This document shows, piece after piece, positions 19,527 to 29,127 of a stretch of 64,000 bases of DNA. This DNA comes from Leucobacter musarum subsp. musarum. GTDB taxonomy: Bacteria > Actinomycetota > Actinomycetes > Actinomycetales > Microbacteriaceae. The stretch's first letter is position 1. Each line of letters starts with the position of its first letter. Made by a program: the position numbers and the translations under genes. Location: assembly GCF_001273845.1 (NCBI RefSeq), contig NZ_JHBW01000087.1, forward strand, positions 186,001 through 250,000. The letters run 5' to 3'. Below the pieces are notes generated by a model. That model ran no database searches and was not told the DNA's origin. It worked only from the letters and a program-made list of their open reading frames with translations.

Positions 19527-21620
19527 CTAGAGGTGGCCGGCCTGATCCATGCTGCGCAATTCGCGTTTGAGCTCTGAGACCTCGTCGCGGAGCCGCGCGG
19601 CGAGCTCGAACTTGAGCTCCTCGGCGGCGACCAGCATCTGGTCGGTCAGATCAGCAATCAGTTCATGCAGCTTGCCGGCGCCTTCGCTTGCGATCGCTCC
19701 CGCGCGCGCTGCTGCCTTGCCCTTGGCGCGCTGCGACGATCCGCCCGAACCGCGTTGCGCGTGCGCCCCCGTGCGAGACAGCACGTCTTCGGTATCCGCC
19801 GCCTCGCGCTGCAGCATCTCGGTGATGTCCCCGATCTTCTTGCGCAGGGGCTGAGGATCGATGCCGTGCTCCGCGTTGTACGCGACTTGGATTTCTCGGC
19901 GACGATCGGTCTCATCGATGGCCTCACGCATGGAGCGCGTGACGCGATCGGCGTACATGTGCACCTCGCCGGAAACGTTGCGCGCGGCGCGGCCGATCGT
20001 CTGGATCAAGGAGGTGCTCGAGCGCAGGAACCCTTCTTTGTCGGCGTCGAGAATGGCGACCAGTGAGACCTCGGGGAGGTCGAGACCCTCACGCAGCAGA
20101 TTGATGCCGATCAGCACGTCGTACACACCGGCGCGAAGCTCGGAGAGGAGCTCGACGCGGCGCAGGGTATCGACATCGGAGTGCAGATAGCGCACGCGTA
20201 CGCCCGACTCCTCCATGAACGTCGTGAGCTGTTCGGCCATCTTCTTCGTGAGCGTCGTGACCAGCACTCGCTCGTCGCGTTCGGCTCGGAGGCGCACCTC
20301 TTCAAGGAGGTCGTCGATCTGGCCCTCACTCGGTTTGACCACGATCTTCGGATCGATGAGGCCGGTCGGTCGAATGATCTGCTCGACGACGCCATCGGCC
20401 CGCTCGAGCTCGTACTTACCGGGAGTGGCCGAGAGGTAGACCGTCTGGCCGACGCGATCTTTGAACTCGCTGAACTTCAACGGTCGATTGTCGAGCGCGC
20501 TCGGCAGGCGGAAGCCATGGTCGACGAGCGTACGTTTGCGCGACGCATCACCTTCGAACATCGCACCGATCTGCGGCACGGTGACATGCGACTCATCGAT
20601 GACGACGAGAAAATCGTCGGGGAAGTAATCGAGCAGGCAGTGCGGAGCCTCGCCGGGGCTGCGCCCGTCCATGTGCATCGAATAATTCTCGATGCCCGAG
20701 CAGAATCCGATCTGCTCCATCATCTCGAGATCGAAGGTGGTGCGCATGCGCAACCGTTGCTCCTCGACCAGCTTGTTCTGCTGCTTGAGTTCTCGGGTGC
20801 GCACGTCGAGTTCTTCCGAGATCTGCCCCATCGCGCGATGCATCACCTCCCGACTCGCGACGTAATGAGAGCCAGGAAACACGGAGATCGTCTCGACCTG
20901 TTTGATCACGTCACCGGTCACCGGATGCAGGTAGTACAGCGCTTCGATTTCGTCGCCGAAGAACTCGATGCGAATCGCCAGTTCCTCATACATCGGGATG
21001 ATCTCGACCGTGTCGCCGCGCACGCGAAAGTTGCCGCGAACGAATTCGATGTCGTTGCGCTGGTACTGCATGTCGACAAAGCGGCGCAGCAGCACGTCGC
21101 GATCAAGTCGATCGCCGACGGCGAGCGGCACCATCGCCTCGTAGTACTCCTCCGGTTTACCGAGTCCGTAGATGCAGGAGACGGTGGAGACGACGACGGT
21201 GTCACGCCGGCTCAACAAAGCGTTGGTCGTCGAATGCCGCAGGCGTTCGACTTCGGCATTCACGGAGGAGTCTTTCTCGATGAACGTGTCCGTCTGCGGC
21301 ACGTAGGCCTCGGGCTGGTAATAGTCGTAGTAGCTCACGAAGTACTCGACCGAATTGTTCGGAAGCAGGCTTCGGAACTCGCTCGCGAGCTGCGCGGCGA
21401 GCGTCTTGTTATGGGCGAGGACGAGAGTCGGGCGTTGCACCGCTTCGATCAACCAGGCCGTCGTTGCGGACTTGCCGGTACCGGTGGCTCCGAGCAGCAC
21501 CACGTCGGTTTCACCGGCGTTGATGCGATGCGCGAGCTCTTCGATCGCCTTCGGCTGATCGCCGTTCGGCTCGTACTCGCTGACCACTTCGAAAGGGCGG
21601 ACGCTGCGCGTGGGTTCCAT
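19527..21620 (-). CDS. uvrB: Excinuclease ABC subunit B
   Basis: The roughly 697-residue damage-verifying helicase-like protein has Walker A GATGTGKS, the beta-hairpin region with [17 protein letters not shown] as the DEAD-like box, the helicase C-terminal part with [21 protein letters not shown], and a terminal UVR motif ([21 protein letters not shown]) that contacts UvrC. The family normally begins near [16 protein letters not shown], so I chose the ATG at 21620; an in-frame ATG at 21650 would add 10 residues. Neither has an ideal ribosome binding site. I saw no LexA box in front of it, unlike uvrA. Confidence 0.96.
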   Translation of the reverse strand: MEPTRSVRPFEVVSEYEPNGDQPKAIEELAHRINAGETDVVLLGATGTGKSATTAWLIEAVQRPTLVLAHNKTLAAQLASEFRSLLPNNSVEYFVSYYDYYQPEAYVPQTDTFIEKDSSVNAEVERLRHSTTNALLSRRDTVVVSTVSCIYGLGKPEEYYEAMVPLAVGDRLDRDVLLRRFVDMQYQRNDIEFVRGNFRVRGDTVEIIPMYEELAIRIEFFGDEIEALYYLHPVTGDVIKQVETISVFPGSHYVASREVMHRAMGQISEELDVRTRELKQQNKLVEEQRLRMRTTFDLEMMEQIGFCSGIENYSMHMDGRSPGEAPHCLLDYFPDDFLVVIDESHVTVPQIGAMFEGDASRKRTLVDHGFRLPSALDNRPLKFSEFKDRVGQTVYLSATPGKYELERADGVVEQIIRPTGLIDPKIVVKPSEGQIDDLLEEVRLRAERDERVLVTTLTKKMAEQLTTFMEESGVRVRYLHSDVDTLRRVELLSELRAGVYDVLIGINLLREGLDLPEVSLVAILDADKEGFLRSSTSLIQTIGRAARNVSGEVHMYADRVTRSMREAIDETDRRREIQVAYNAEHGIDPQPLRKKIGDITEMLQREAADTEDVLSRTGAHAQRGSGGSSQRAKGKAAARAGAIASEGAGKLHELIADLTDQMLVAAEELKFELAARLRDEVSELKRELRSMDQAGHL

Positions 21621-21697
21621 GTCTCCGAGCGTACTCGCGGCCGCCGACATTCGTCGGCGCGGCTCCGAGAACGCGCTGAGGAGGAGGACCGCGGCGA

Positions 21698-21703
21698 TAC
21701 ACT
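21698..21703 (+). promoter_or_regulatory. Candidate -10 (TACACT) of the SARP-type regulator gene
   Basis: TACACT lies 7 nt before the ATG at 21711, the spacing expected for leaderless transcription. The GAGGAGG upstream is about 22 nt from the ATG, too far to serve as its ribosome binding site. Confidence 0.4.
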
Positions 21704-21710
21704 CGTTCCC

Positions 21711-24700
21711 ATGTCGATCGAGCCGCCACGCATCACGGTGCTGGGCGAGATTCGCGTCGATGGTGTCAATCCCGGGGGGCGACTCCCCCGCGCACTCGTG
21801 GCCGCAGTGGCCAGCGGGGCTTCATCGGGCATGAGCGTCGCCGCGCTCGGCGAGCTGCTCTGGGGCGATGCGCTTCCGACCCATCCCAAGGCGGCACTGC
21901 AGAGCCTGGTGTCACGCGTGCGTGCGGCCTGCGGGCCCGTCATCGTGACGACGGCCGCCGGGTACGCGCTCTCTGCCGAGTACGGGAGAAGCGATTGGGC
22001 CATCGCGCGAGCGGTGGCGCAGGACCGGGAAGATCCCGAGGCGCGCACGCCCGAACGCCTGCAGCATCTCGAGGCGGCACTCGCGCTCTGGGCCGGTGAA
22101 CCCGGTGCCGATCTGGGCGATGCGCCGGTTGGGCTGATGCTCGCGGAGCAGGCGGCCGCGGTACATCTCGAGATTCGCATGCAGCGAGCGCTCGGCCTGC
22201 GTCACGCCGGTCGCGGACGAGACGCTCTTGACGCCTACCGAGGCCTGCTCGAAGAGCGTCCATTCGATGAGCATTTGCACGCGGAGGCGATCGGAGCGTT
22301 CGTTGCACAGGGCGACACTGCGGAAGCACTCGCGGTCTTCGCCGGCCTGCAAGTGCGACTTCGCGAAGTCTGGGGCGCCTCACCCGGCCCCGAGGTCGTG
22401 TCGGCCCATCTCCAAGCGCTGCGCGCATCGGAGGGGCCGGTCGATGGGTCTCGACTCGATACACGTTCTGCGAGCCGCACGCGCGGTGCGCTGCCGGGGC
22501 CGCTGGACGGATTGGTCGGGCGCGCTGCCGACCTCGCCGCATTGGAGTCGTTGCTCGACAGTCACCGCCTGGTCACGGTGCTCGGCATCGGCGGGCTCGG
22601 CAAGACGAGTCTCGTGCAGGCTGCCGCCCATCGAGTCGAACAGGCGGTAGTGATGGTTCGCTTGGCGAGCGTCCGCGCGGGCGCTGACCTCCTCGGCGCC
22701 GTTGCCAGCGCACTCGGTGTGCGCGAGGCGACCACCAATGCGCGTCTCTCAGACGTGCGATCGGATCTCCGTGCCGTGGTGCTCGCGGAACTGGCTGAGC
22801 GCCCGACGCTCCTCGTGCTCGACAACTGCGAGCAGATCATCGCGGACGTTGCTCGCTGGGTGGACGATGTGCTGGGCCAGATTCCGACACTCTCGGTGCT
22901 GACGACAAGTCGGGCACCGCTCGGGCTCCCGGGCGAGCAGGTGTTCGAGCTGGCCCCGCTGCAGGTCGCCGGTGACGGCACCGGGTCGGCGGAACAGCTC
23001 TTTGAGCGCCGCGCCCGCTCGATTCGCGCGAGTGCCGCCGGGGACGTTGCGACCGTTGCTCGTTTGTGCCGCGCCCTTGACGGACTTCCACTTGCGATCG
23101 AACTCGCGGCGGCGCGCACGCGAACGCTGAGCATCTCCGAGATCGAAGTCCGACTGCAGCAGCGTTTCACGCTGCTGCAGGGCGGCGATCGGAGTGCGCC
23201 CGAGCGCCACCAGACCTTGCGTGCGGTCATCGACTGGAGCTGGGAACTACTCGATGCGACGTCGCAAGAGGCGTTGGCGGTGCTCGCGCTGCTGCCCGGC
23301 GGGTGGAGCACTGCGACCGCCCTTGCTGTGCTCGAACTGAGCGGAATCGCCACCGAAGACGCGGATGCGGCGCTCACCTCCCTGGTCGAGCAGTCGATGT
23401 TGACCGCCTACGACGATGTCGGAACTCACACGGTGCGGTTCCGAATGTACGAAACCGTGCGCGAATTCGGCCTGGATCGCCTGCGCGAGTCGGCGACGAC
23501 GGAACGCGCCGAGCATGCCGTCACCCAGTGGGCACGCGGGTTCGTGCGCGAGTTCGCCCCGCAGCTTTACGGCGTGCCTGGAGCGATCGGCGCGGCGCGG
23601 CACCGCGAGGTACGTGCGGAGCGCGACAACCTGGTGGCGATTCTGCGTCACGCAATCCGACAGAACGACTCGGAGACAGCGGTGCTGATCGTGTGCCTCT
23701 TGGGGCACACGGACATCGTGCGGGGTGCGCACACCGAGCTCCAGGTGGTGTGCGCAGAAGCCGCGGACCTTGTGATTCAGACGGCGCGGGCGCGTCTGCG
23801 ATCGGAGCTCGAAGGGCTCCCCGACGAGGCGATCGTACTGGCTCAGCTGACCTGCATCGTCTGGTTGGCGAGCATCGAAGATGTGCGCCTGCCCCGACTT
23901 GTCGCGCTGCTCCGTCTGGTGATGAGACGGGTGAGCGCGGTGCGCTCGGTGTTGCGCGGCATGGCCGCGATCATCGCGGTATTTCCGGATCTCGAGCGGG
24001 TCGCCGCAGAAATTGCTCGGATGCGTGCCGTCGGCGATCCCGAAGGAATGCTCGCCGGTGCCCTCTTCGCTGCGATGCTCGATGAGAATCTCGGTGAGCA
24101 TCGCCGTGCGGAGGAATCGGCCCGCGAGGCCTGGCGCGATGCGCGGAGCTCTGGCCAGGTGTGGCTGGAATCGATGGCGGCGAACACGCTGGCGCAACTC
24201 GCGAGCCAGTCGGCACGCCCGGGCGACGCACTGACCTGGCTCGATCGCGCGGCGGCAGGTCTGCACGCGTTCGATGCGGAGGATGAAGCGGACGAGCGGA
24301 ACTGGTTGCGAGGGTTGACCCTGCTGTCGCTCGGTCGCACCGGAGAGGCTCGAGTGCTGTTCGAGGGGCTTGTCGATGCCCATCCGGGGTCCCGGGATCG
24401 CCATCAGTTCGCAGCGATTTCCTGGTTCGGGCTGGCCGAGGTCTCGCGCGCCGAGGGCGACACCGCAGAGTCGTTGCGGCGGTTCGCCCGTGCCATGCTC
24501 GCGTTTGAAACCCCGGAGCAGCGGGCGTCGCCGTGGTATCTGGTCGCCATGTCGGGCATGCTTGCCGCCGCGTGTCTCGATGGCACGCTCACGAACGCTG
24601 AACGCGCATCGTGGGCGAACCGAATTCGCACCCGCGTGATCGCCATGCATCGCGTGCAGCAGGGATACATCGATCGCCCGATTCTGGGCACCGCATTGAT

Positions 24701-24971
24701 CGCCTGGGGCGCGTGGGCGATCGACCATGACGAGCTGATGGACCACGGTATTGAGGCGCTGGCCTGGGCCGGTGTGCTGGGGGCGCGTCAGGATCAGCCG
24801 GCGCTGCGCCTCGAGGCGCACCGGGCCCGTGCGTTCAAGGTGCTCGACGCCCGAGGTGTTGACGGTGCGTCGCGCATCGCCGACACCGCCGCGGGTGCGG
24901 CCGCTGCCGCCGCGGAGACGCGGGTGCCGCGAGCACTCGAGGTACTCGCGGCACGCGTTTCCCGGCGTTGA
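21711..24971 (+). CDS. SARP/AfsR-type transcriptional regulator (wHTH-BTAD-NB-ARC-helical repeats)
   Basis: The 1086-residue protein begins with an OmpR-type winged helix (about residues 5-85; [27 protein letters not shown]). A bacterial transcriptional activation domain follows (about 90-235). Next is an NB-ARC-like ATPase with Walker A GIGGLGKT at 292-299, Walker [10 protein letters not shown] near 367-375, and [14 protein letters not shown]. The last 450 residues are helical, TPR-like. SARP proteins bind heptamer repeats and activate secondary-metabolite or export genes. The long upstream open frame is antisense to uvrB and not part of the gene. It converges on a drrAB-like exporter whose promoter has SARP-type repeats. 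Confidence 0.9.
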   Translation: MSIEPPRITVLGEIRVDGVNPGGRLPRALVAAVASGASSGMSVAALGELLWGDALPTHPKAALQSLVSRVRAACGPVIVTTAAGYALSAEYGRSDWAIARAVAQDREDPEARTPERLQHLEAALALWAGEPGADLGDAPVGLMLAEQAAAVHLEIRMQRALGLRHAGRGRDALDAYRGLLEERPFDEHLHAEAIGAFVAQGDTAEALAVFAGLQVRLREVWGASPGPEVVSAHLQALRASEGPVDGSRLDTRSASRTRGALPGPLDGLVGRAADLAALESLLDSHRLVTVLGIGGLGKTSLVQAAAHRVEQAVVMVRLASVRAGADLLGAVASALGVREATTNARLSDVRSDLRAVVLAELAERPTLLVLDNCEQIIADVARWVDDVLGQIPTLSVLTTSRAPLGLPGEQVFELAPLQVAGDGTGSAEQLFERRARSIRASAAGDVATVARLCRALDGLPLAIELAAARTRTLSISEIEVRLQQRFTLLQGGDRSAPERHQTLRAVIDWSWELLDATSQEALAVLALLPGGWSTATALAVLELSGIATEDADAALTSLVEQSMLTAYDDVGTHTVRFRMYETVREFGLDRLRESATTERAEHAVTQWARGFVREFAPQLYGVPGAIGAARHREVRAERDNLVAILRHAIRQNDSETAVLIVCLLGHTDIVRGAHTELQVVCAEAADLVIQTARARLRSELEGLPDEAIVLAQLTCIVWLASIEDVRLPRLVALLRLVMRRVSAVRSVLRGMAAIIAVFPDLERVAAEIARMRAVGDPEGMLAGALFAAMLDENLGEHRRAEESAREAWRDARSSGQVWLESMAANTLAQLASQSARPGDALTWLDRAAAGLHAFDAEDEADERNWLRGLTLLSLGRTGEARVLFEGLVDAHPGSRDRHQFAAISWFGLAEVSRAEGDTAESLRRFARAMLAFETPEQRASPWYLVAMSGMLAAACLDGTLTNAERASWANRIRTRVIAMHRVQQGYIDRPILGTALIAWGAWAIDHDELMDHGIEALAWAGVLGARQDQPALRLEAHRARAFKVLDARGVDGASRIADTAAGAAAAAAETRVPRALEVLAARVSRR

Positions 24972-24978
24972 CCCGCGT

Positions 24979-25818
24979 CTACGCCTTCCGCATGTAGGCC
25001 CGGACGGTGAGCGGTGCGAAGACCACGACCACCACGGCGGCGCCGAGCAGCGAGGTCCACAGATCGACCCCGACGGTCCCCGAATTCGCCAGGTCGCGCA
25101 CCGCGGTGACGAGGTGCGATACCGGATTGATATCGGCGAACCACTGCAGCCAGTTCGGGAGCGAATCAGCGGGCACGAACGCGTTCGAGAGGAAGGTCAG
25201 CGGGAACAGGATCAGCATCGAGATGCCCTGCACGCTGGCTGCGGTGCGTGCAATCACGCCGAAGAGCGCGAAGATCCAGCTGAGCGCCCATGCGCACGCG
25301 ATGACGAGCAGGCTGGCGAGCACCACGCTGGCGAGCCCGCCGCCCGGACGCCACCCCATCAGCACGCCCATGAGCATCGTCATGGTCGTGGCGATCGCGT
25401 ACCGCACGGTGTCGGCGAGGAGCGCTCCGGAGAGCGGAGCGATGCGCGCGATGGGCAGGGACCTGAAGCGATCGAACACGCCCTTGTCCATGTCTTCGCG
25501 GAGCTGTGTGCCGGTCACGACGGAGCCGGTGATGACGGTCTGCACGAGAATGCCCGGGATGAGCTGCGGCAGGTACGTCTGCACGTCGCCCGCGATTGCG
25601 CCTCCGAAGATGTAGGCGAACATCAGGGTGAAGATGATGGGTTGGATCGTGACGTCGACGAGCTGTTCGGGGGTGCGCCGGATCTTGATGAGGCCGCGGT
25701 ACGCCATGGTGCGCGTGTGCGCGAAGCTCTCAGAGAGGCCGGGACGACGGTGCAGCGACCGCGCGTGCGCCGGGACGATCGGGGTGAGCGATGCGGGTGC
25801 GGGTGCGATGGTGCTCAT
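24979..25818 (-). CDS. ABC-2 type exporter permease, DrrB-like
   Basis: The 279-residue membrane protein has six hydrophobic helices and the ABC-2 family layout of daunorubicin-resistance DrrB. It starts with a cytoplasmic N-terminus (SFAHTRTMAYRGLIKIRRTPEQL), then has PGILVQTVITGSVVTG and, near the end, the FPLTFLSNAFVPADSLPNWL segment followed by INPVSHLVTAVRDL. The latter is a hallmark of DrrB-type permeases. The start overlaps the ATPase stop by 4 nt. The stop is 7 nt from that of the SARP-type regulator, with no terminator between. The substrate is unknown; a hydrophobic drug or own metabolite is typical. Confidence 0.92.
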   Translation of the reverse strand: MSTIAPAPASLTPIVPAHARSLHRRPGLSESFAHTRTMAYRGLIKIRRTPEQLVDVTIQPIIFTLMFAYIFGGAIAGDVQTYLPQLIPGILVQTVITGSVVTGTQLREDMDKGVFDRFRSLPIARIAPLSGALLADTVRYAIATTMTMLMGVLMGWRPGGGLASVVLASLLVIACAWALSWIFALFGVIARTAASVQGISMLILFPLTFLSNAFVPADSLPNWLQWFADINPVSHLVTAVRDLANSGTVGVDLWTSLLGAAVVVVVFAPLTVRAYMRKA

Positions 25819-26843
25819 GCGTGGACCTCCTGTGCGCTGGAGCGCTCGGGTTCGCTCGGGGTGTCTGACGAGGCCGTGGAGTCGGGCGCCCCGGTGATGG
25901 TGAGGAAAACCTCGTCGAGGGTGGGCTTCTGCACGCTGATCTCAGTGACCGAAACGTCGGCTGCGCGCAGCTCGATGAGGAGGTCGGCGAGGCGATCGGG
26001 ATCGGTCATCGGCGCGGTGAGGCGCGACCCCTCGGGTGAGCGCACGGCCGGCACTCCGAGCACGCGCTGCACCGCGTCGAGGGCGGTCTGCACCTCAAGT
26101 TCCGTGCGGTCGCCCCGCTCGGCGACGCGCAGGTGCAGGGACGCCGTGCCGACCGAAGATTTGAGTTCTTCGGCCGTGCCCTCGGCGACGACGCGCCCGT
26201 GGTCGATGACGGCGATGCGATCGGCGAGCTGGTCGGCCTCGTCGAGGTACTGCGTGGTGAGCAGGACGGTGGACCCGGTGGCGACCAATTCGCGAATCGT
26301 CTCCCACATCTGGCCGCGGGTGCGGGGGTCCAGGCCCGTGGTCGGTTCGTCGAGGAAGATGAGCGGCGGCTGGGCGATCAGTGACGCCGCGAGGTCGAGA
26401 CGCCGACGCATGCCGCCCGAGAAGTGCTTGAGGGGACGACGCGCGGCCTCGGTCAGGCCGAAGCGCTCGAGCAGTTCCTCGGACTTGGCGCGCGCCTCAC
26501 GGCTCGACAGGCCCAGCAGCCGGCCGAAGATGACGAGGTTCTCCGTTGCTGACAGCGCCTCATCGACCGAGGCGTATTGCCCGGTCACGCCGAGAAGCTG
26601 GCGCACGATGTGGGGCTCGCGCGCGACATCGTGCCCAAACACGCGGGCCGAGCCGCCGTCCGGGCGCAGGAGCGTCGCGAGCATGCTCAGGGTGGTGGTC
26701 TTGCCGGCGCCGTTCGGGCCGAGCACGCCGACCACGGTTCCGGTGCGCACCTGCAGGTCGACTCCGTCGACCGCGCGGTGCGTTCCGAACACCTTGACCA
26801 GAGACTCGGCCTCGACGGCCCATTCGCTGTGTTGTTGGATCAT
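25815..26843 (-). CDS. ABC exporter ATP-binding protein, DrrA-like
   Basis: The 342-residue ATPase has Walker A GPNGAGKT at 42-49, signature HFSGGMRRRLDLAASLI, Walker [17 protein letters not shown], the H-loop replaced by Gln in TTQYLDEADQL (usual for DrrA), and a C-terminal extension with QKPTLDEVFLTITG that contacts the permease. The gene has no ribosome binding site, and a -10-like TCACAC ends 7 nt before the ATG, pointing to leaderless mRNA. Immediately upstream are SARP-type heptamer repeats, so control by the neighbouring SARP-type regulator is likely. Confidence 0.93.
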   Translation of the reverse strand: MIQQHSEWAVEAESLVKVFGTHRAVDGVDLQVRTGTVVGVLGPNGAGKTTTLSMLATLLRPDGGSARVFGHDVAREPHIVRQLLGVTGQYASVDEALSATENLVIFGRLLGLSSREARAKSEELLERFGLTEAARRPLKHFSGGMRRRLDLAASLIAQPPLIFLDEPTTGLDPRTRGQMWETIRELVATGSTVLLTTQYLDEADQLADRIAVIDHGRVVAEGTAEELKSSVGTASLHLRVAERGDRTELEVQTALDAVQRVLGVPAVRSPEGSRLTAPMTDPDRLADLLIELRAADVSVTEISVQKPTLDEVFLTITGAPDSTASSDTPSEPERSSAQEVHA

Positions 26844-26864
26844 GGCATCAGTGTGATGCTCGGC

Positions 26865-26893
26865 GCTGTCACAGCACTGTCGGAGCGCTGTCA
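26865..26893 (-). promoter_or_regulatory. SARP-type heptamer direct repeats in the drrA-like promoter
   Basis: On the minus strand TGACAGC (26893-26887), CGACAGT (26882-26876) and TGACAGC (26871-26865) repeat at exact 11-bp intervals. The last heptamer is followed by 8 nt and then TCACAC, a -10-like hexamer 7 nt from the ATG. SARP regulators are known to bind heptamers at 11-bp spacing, with the 3'-most repeat about 8 bp before the -10. A fourth copy (26913-26907) is out of phase at 20 bp. Confidence 0.7.
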
Positions 26894-26930
26894 GCTCGGA
26901 ACGGCCGCTGTCAGGCGGACTGGATGGCGG

Positions 26931-28124
26931 TCAGCCGACGGCAATCGTCGCGGGCAGCGGCAGGTTGCCGATACCCGAAACGCGCACGTCTGCGAGCCCC
27001 TGCCACGCCGCCGCCTGCGCCAGCAATGTCGCCGCGACTTCCGATGTTCGCGCGGGCGCGCGCTGTTCTTGCCACGCGGCCTGCACGAGCAGCGTGTTGG
27101 AGGCCCGATCGGCTTTGAGATCGATGCGGCCGGCCAGTGTGCCGCCGACCATCAGGGGCAGGCAGTAGTACCCGAACGTTCGCTGCTCTTTCGGCGTGTA
27201 GATCTCGATGCGGTAGTGGAAATCGAACATGCGCTCGGCGCGGGGACGGAACCACACCACCGGGTCGAACGGCGTGAGCAGGGCGTTTGGTGCGAGGCGC
27301 GACGGCACCGCCGCGTCGCGGTGCATCCAGGCGCGTTCGGGTGCTCCTGAGCGCGTGCGCCACCCGTCGACGACGACGGGCAGCAGCACGCCGTCGGCTT
27401 CGAGCTCGGCGACGGCCGCGCGCGCCGGCGTCGACTTCAGCCGGTGGTAATCCGCGAGATCGGCGAGGGTACCGATGCCGAGCGACCGGGCGGCCCGTTC
27501 GACGAGCGAGCGCTGCGCGCGTGCCGCCGATACGTCATCGAGGCCGGCCGCCGGCAGCACCTGCTCTGCGAGTGCGTATCTGCGTTGGAACCCGGTGCGC
27601 CCCGCGGTGACCACCTCGCCCCAGGCGAAGAGCACCTCGACCGCGCGTTTCGTGTCGCTCCAGTCCCACCAGGGCCCGCGGTTCGCGCGGGGGCCGTCTT
27701 CGAGATCGCGTACGAGCGACGGGCCCGCATCGGCGAGGTGCGCGCGCACCCGGTCGAGCACCGGGGCGAGGGCGTCTGCGCGGCCCGACCGCTGGTCGCG
27801 GAGGCGGCGCTCAGCCATGCGCCACTGGAACAGCGGACGATCGCTGACCGGAATGAACGCCGCCTCGTGCGCCCAGTACTCCGTGAACTCCCCGCTCTCC
27901 CAGAGATGCCGGTCGAGCGCGTCGGCGTCGTACCGGCCGTGGCGCGAAAACACGGGCAAATGGTGGCTCCGCGCGAACACGTTCACCGAGTCGATCTGCA
28001 GCACGTGCAGTCGCTCGAGAGCCGTGTCGAAGGGACGGCGCACGCGCAGCTTCGCCGTGTTGGCGAAGCCTTGTGCGGCGAGGGCGACGCGTCGGGCCTC
28101 GGGTGCGCTGAGCGAAAGAGTCAT
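26931..28124 (-). CDS. Winged-helix YcaQ/AlkZ-like DNA glycosylase
   Basis: The 397-residue protein belongs to the HTH_42 (formerly DUF1006) family, which includes E. coli YcaQ and the Streptomyces AlkZ resistance glycosylases that remove bulky or crosslinked bases. The catalytic-type motif QID is in LQIDSVNVFARSHHLPVF near residue 47, matching the QxD form of YcaQ rather than the QxQ form of AlkZ. Tandem winged helices and the FDFHYRIEIYTPKEQRTFGYY segment follow. The gene lies 9 nt after the XRE-type regulator and probably shares its transcript. A role in broad alkylation or crosslink repair is inferred. Confidence 0.8.
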   Translation of the reverse strand: MTLSLSAPEARRVALAAQGFANTAKLRVRRPFDTALERLHVLQIDSVNVFARSHHLPVFSRHGRYDADALDRHLWESGEFTEYWAHEAAFIPVSDRPLFQWRMAERRLRDQRSGRADALAPVLDRVRAHLADAGPSLVRDLEDGPRANRGPWWDWSDTKRAVEVLFAWGEVVTAGRTGFQRRYALAEQVLPAAGLDDVSAARAQRSLVERAARSLGIGTLADLADYHRLKSTPARAAVAELEADGVLLPVVVDGWRTRSGAPERAWMHRDAAVPSRLAPNALLTPFDPVVWFRPRAERMFDFHYRIEIYTPKEQRTFGYYCLPLMVGGTLAGRIDLKADRASNTLLVQAAWQEQRAPARTSEVAATLLAQAAAWQGLADVRVSGIGNLPLPATIAVG

Positions 28125-28133
28125 GCGGGTACG

Positions 28134-29054
28134 CTATCGCGCGCCACCGACATCGCGGCGCGGCGGGTCAGGAGCGCCGGGTGATCCGGCACTGCCGATC
28201 TGCGGGACCGGAAACCACACGGCCCCGTCGGCATCGGCGGGCGTGTGCGCGGGAATCGGCACGTAGATCACGACGTGCAACTCCGTGGCATCCGAGGGGA
28301 CTAAACGATGATGCTCGAAGATGACCGGCCCGGCGTCCGGGTGCACGAACGCGCGCTGCCGCGAGGCGAAGCGTTCCACGGCGTGCTCGGCCCACTGGCC
28401 CCGAAAATCGGCGCTGTGCGCGTGCAGGCGCGAGATGAGTGCGCGATGCCGGTCCGAGTCGAGCCGCACCCCCGACTCGGCTCGGAACTCGGCGAGGAAA
28501 CGCCGGCTGTCGCGCTCCCAATCGGGAAGCAGCGCGCGCAGTCTGGGGTCGGTGTAGATGAGCCAGAGCAGATTGCGTTCAGGCTTCGGCGTCGAGGCGA
28601 TGGGGCCGTAAAGCCACTCGTAGTGATGGTTCCAGCCCAGAATCGCCCAGTCCGTGCCGACGATGAAGGCCGGGTGGTCGAGCGCATCGATGAGTCGTTG
28701 CAGGTGGGCCGGAGTGGCACGGTCGGGCACGTCGCCGGCGACATCGCCCGTCTCGACGAGCGATCGTACGTACTCGCGTTCGGCATCGGTCAACGCGAGA
28801 ACTCGGGCGACCGCGTCGATGACCTGGCGCGACGCGTTGATGTCGCGCCCCTGCTCAAGCCAGGTGTACCAGCTGACGCTCATGCCCGAGAGCGTCGCCA
28901 TCTCCTCGCGGCTGAGCCCCTGCGACCGGGCCGCACCCGCGCGGCCACGCCCCGCAGCCGCAGGGAGACCGAGCCCGACGCGATCCCGCTGGCGCCGGCG
29001 AGCAGCGAGAAACTCACCCAGTTGCACGCGTCGTGGAGTGCGAGGCCGAGGCAT
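28134..29054 (-). CDS. XRE-type regulator with MmyB-like ligand-binding domain
   Basis: The 306-residue protein has an N-terminal helix-turn-helix (about residues 12-85; LSREEMATLSGMSVSWYTWLEQGRDI) and a C-terminal PAS-like MmyB/MLTR domain (about 105-285; HPAFIVGTDWAILGWNHHYEWLY, NLLWLIYTDPRLRALLPDWE), which in related proteins binds a fatty-acid-like ligand. The start ATG has no ribosome binding site; TACTAT ends 6 nt before it, so it looks leaderless. A perfect 17-bp palindrome overlaps that -10, suggesting autorepression. YcaQ-type glycosylase follows 9 nt later; ilvD diverges upstream. Confidence 0.9.
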   Translation of the reverse strand: MPRPRTPRRVQLGEFLAARRRQRDRVGLGLPAAAGRGRAGAARSQGLSREEMATLSGMSVSWYTWLEQGRDINASRQVIDAVARVLALTDAEREYVRSLVETGDVAGDVPDRATPAHLQRLIDALDHPAFIVGTDWAILGWNHHYEWLYGPIASTPKPERNLLWLIYTDPRLRALLPDWERDSRRFLAEFRAESGVRLDSDRHRALISRLHAHSADFRGQWAEHAVERFASRQRAFVHPDAGPVIFEHHRLVPSDATELHVVIYVPIPAHTPADADGAVWFPVPQIGSAGSPGAPDPPRRDVGGAR

Positions 29055-29061
29055 ACTCTGA

Positions 29062-29078
29062 TAGTACTGCCAGTACTA
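29062..29078. promoter_or_regulatory. Perfect palindrome over the XRE-type regulator promoter
   Basis: TAGTACTG-C-CAGTACTA is a perfect 8+1+8 inverted repeat. On the minus strand its right side contains TACTAT (29066-29061), which is well placed as the -10 of the leaderless regulator gene starting at 29054. A further half-site, AGTACTG, is at 29101-29107 near the ilvD start. An operator for the regulator itself is the simplest reading. Confidence 0.6.
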
Positions 29079-29127
29079 GGAGTGACGCTCTCTTCCGCGA
29101 AGTACTGTGCCCGTGATGCAGTGAATC

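Noticed and set aside
20181..21710. 510-codon extension of the SARP-type regulator frame
   Set aside because: This part is antisense to uvrB and shows no regulator domain. The winged-helix domain starts right at the ATG at 21711.
26907..26913. Fourth heptamer copy upstream of the DrrA-like gene
   Set aside because: It is 20 bp from its neighbour instead of 11 or 22, so I did not count it in the operator.
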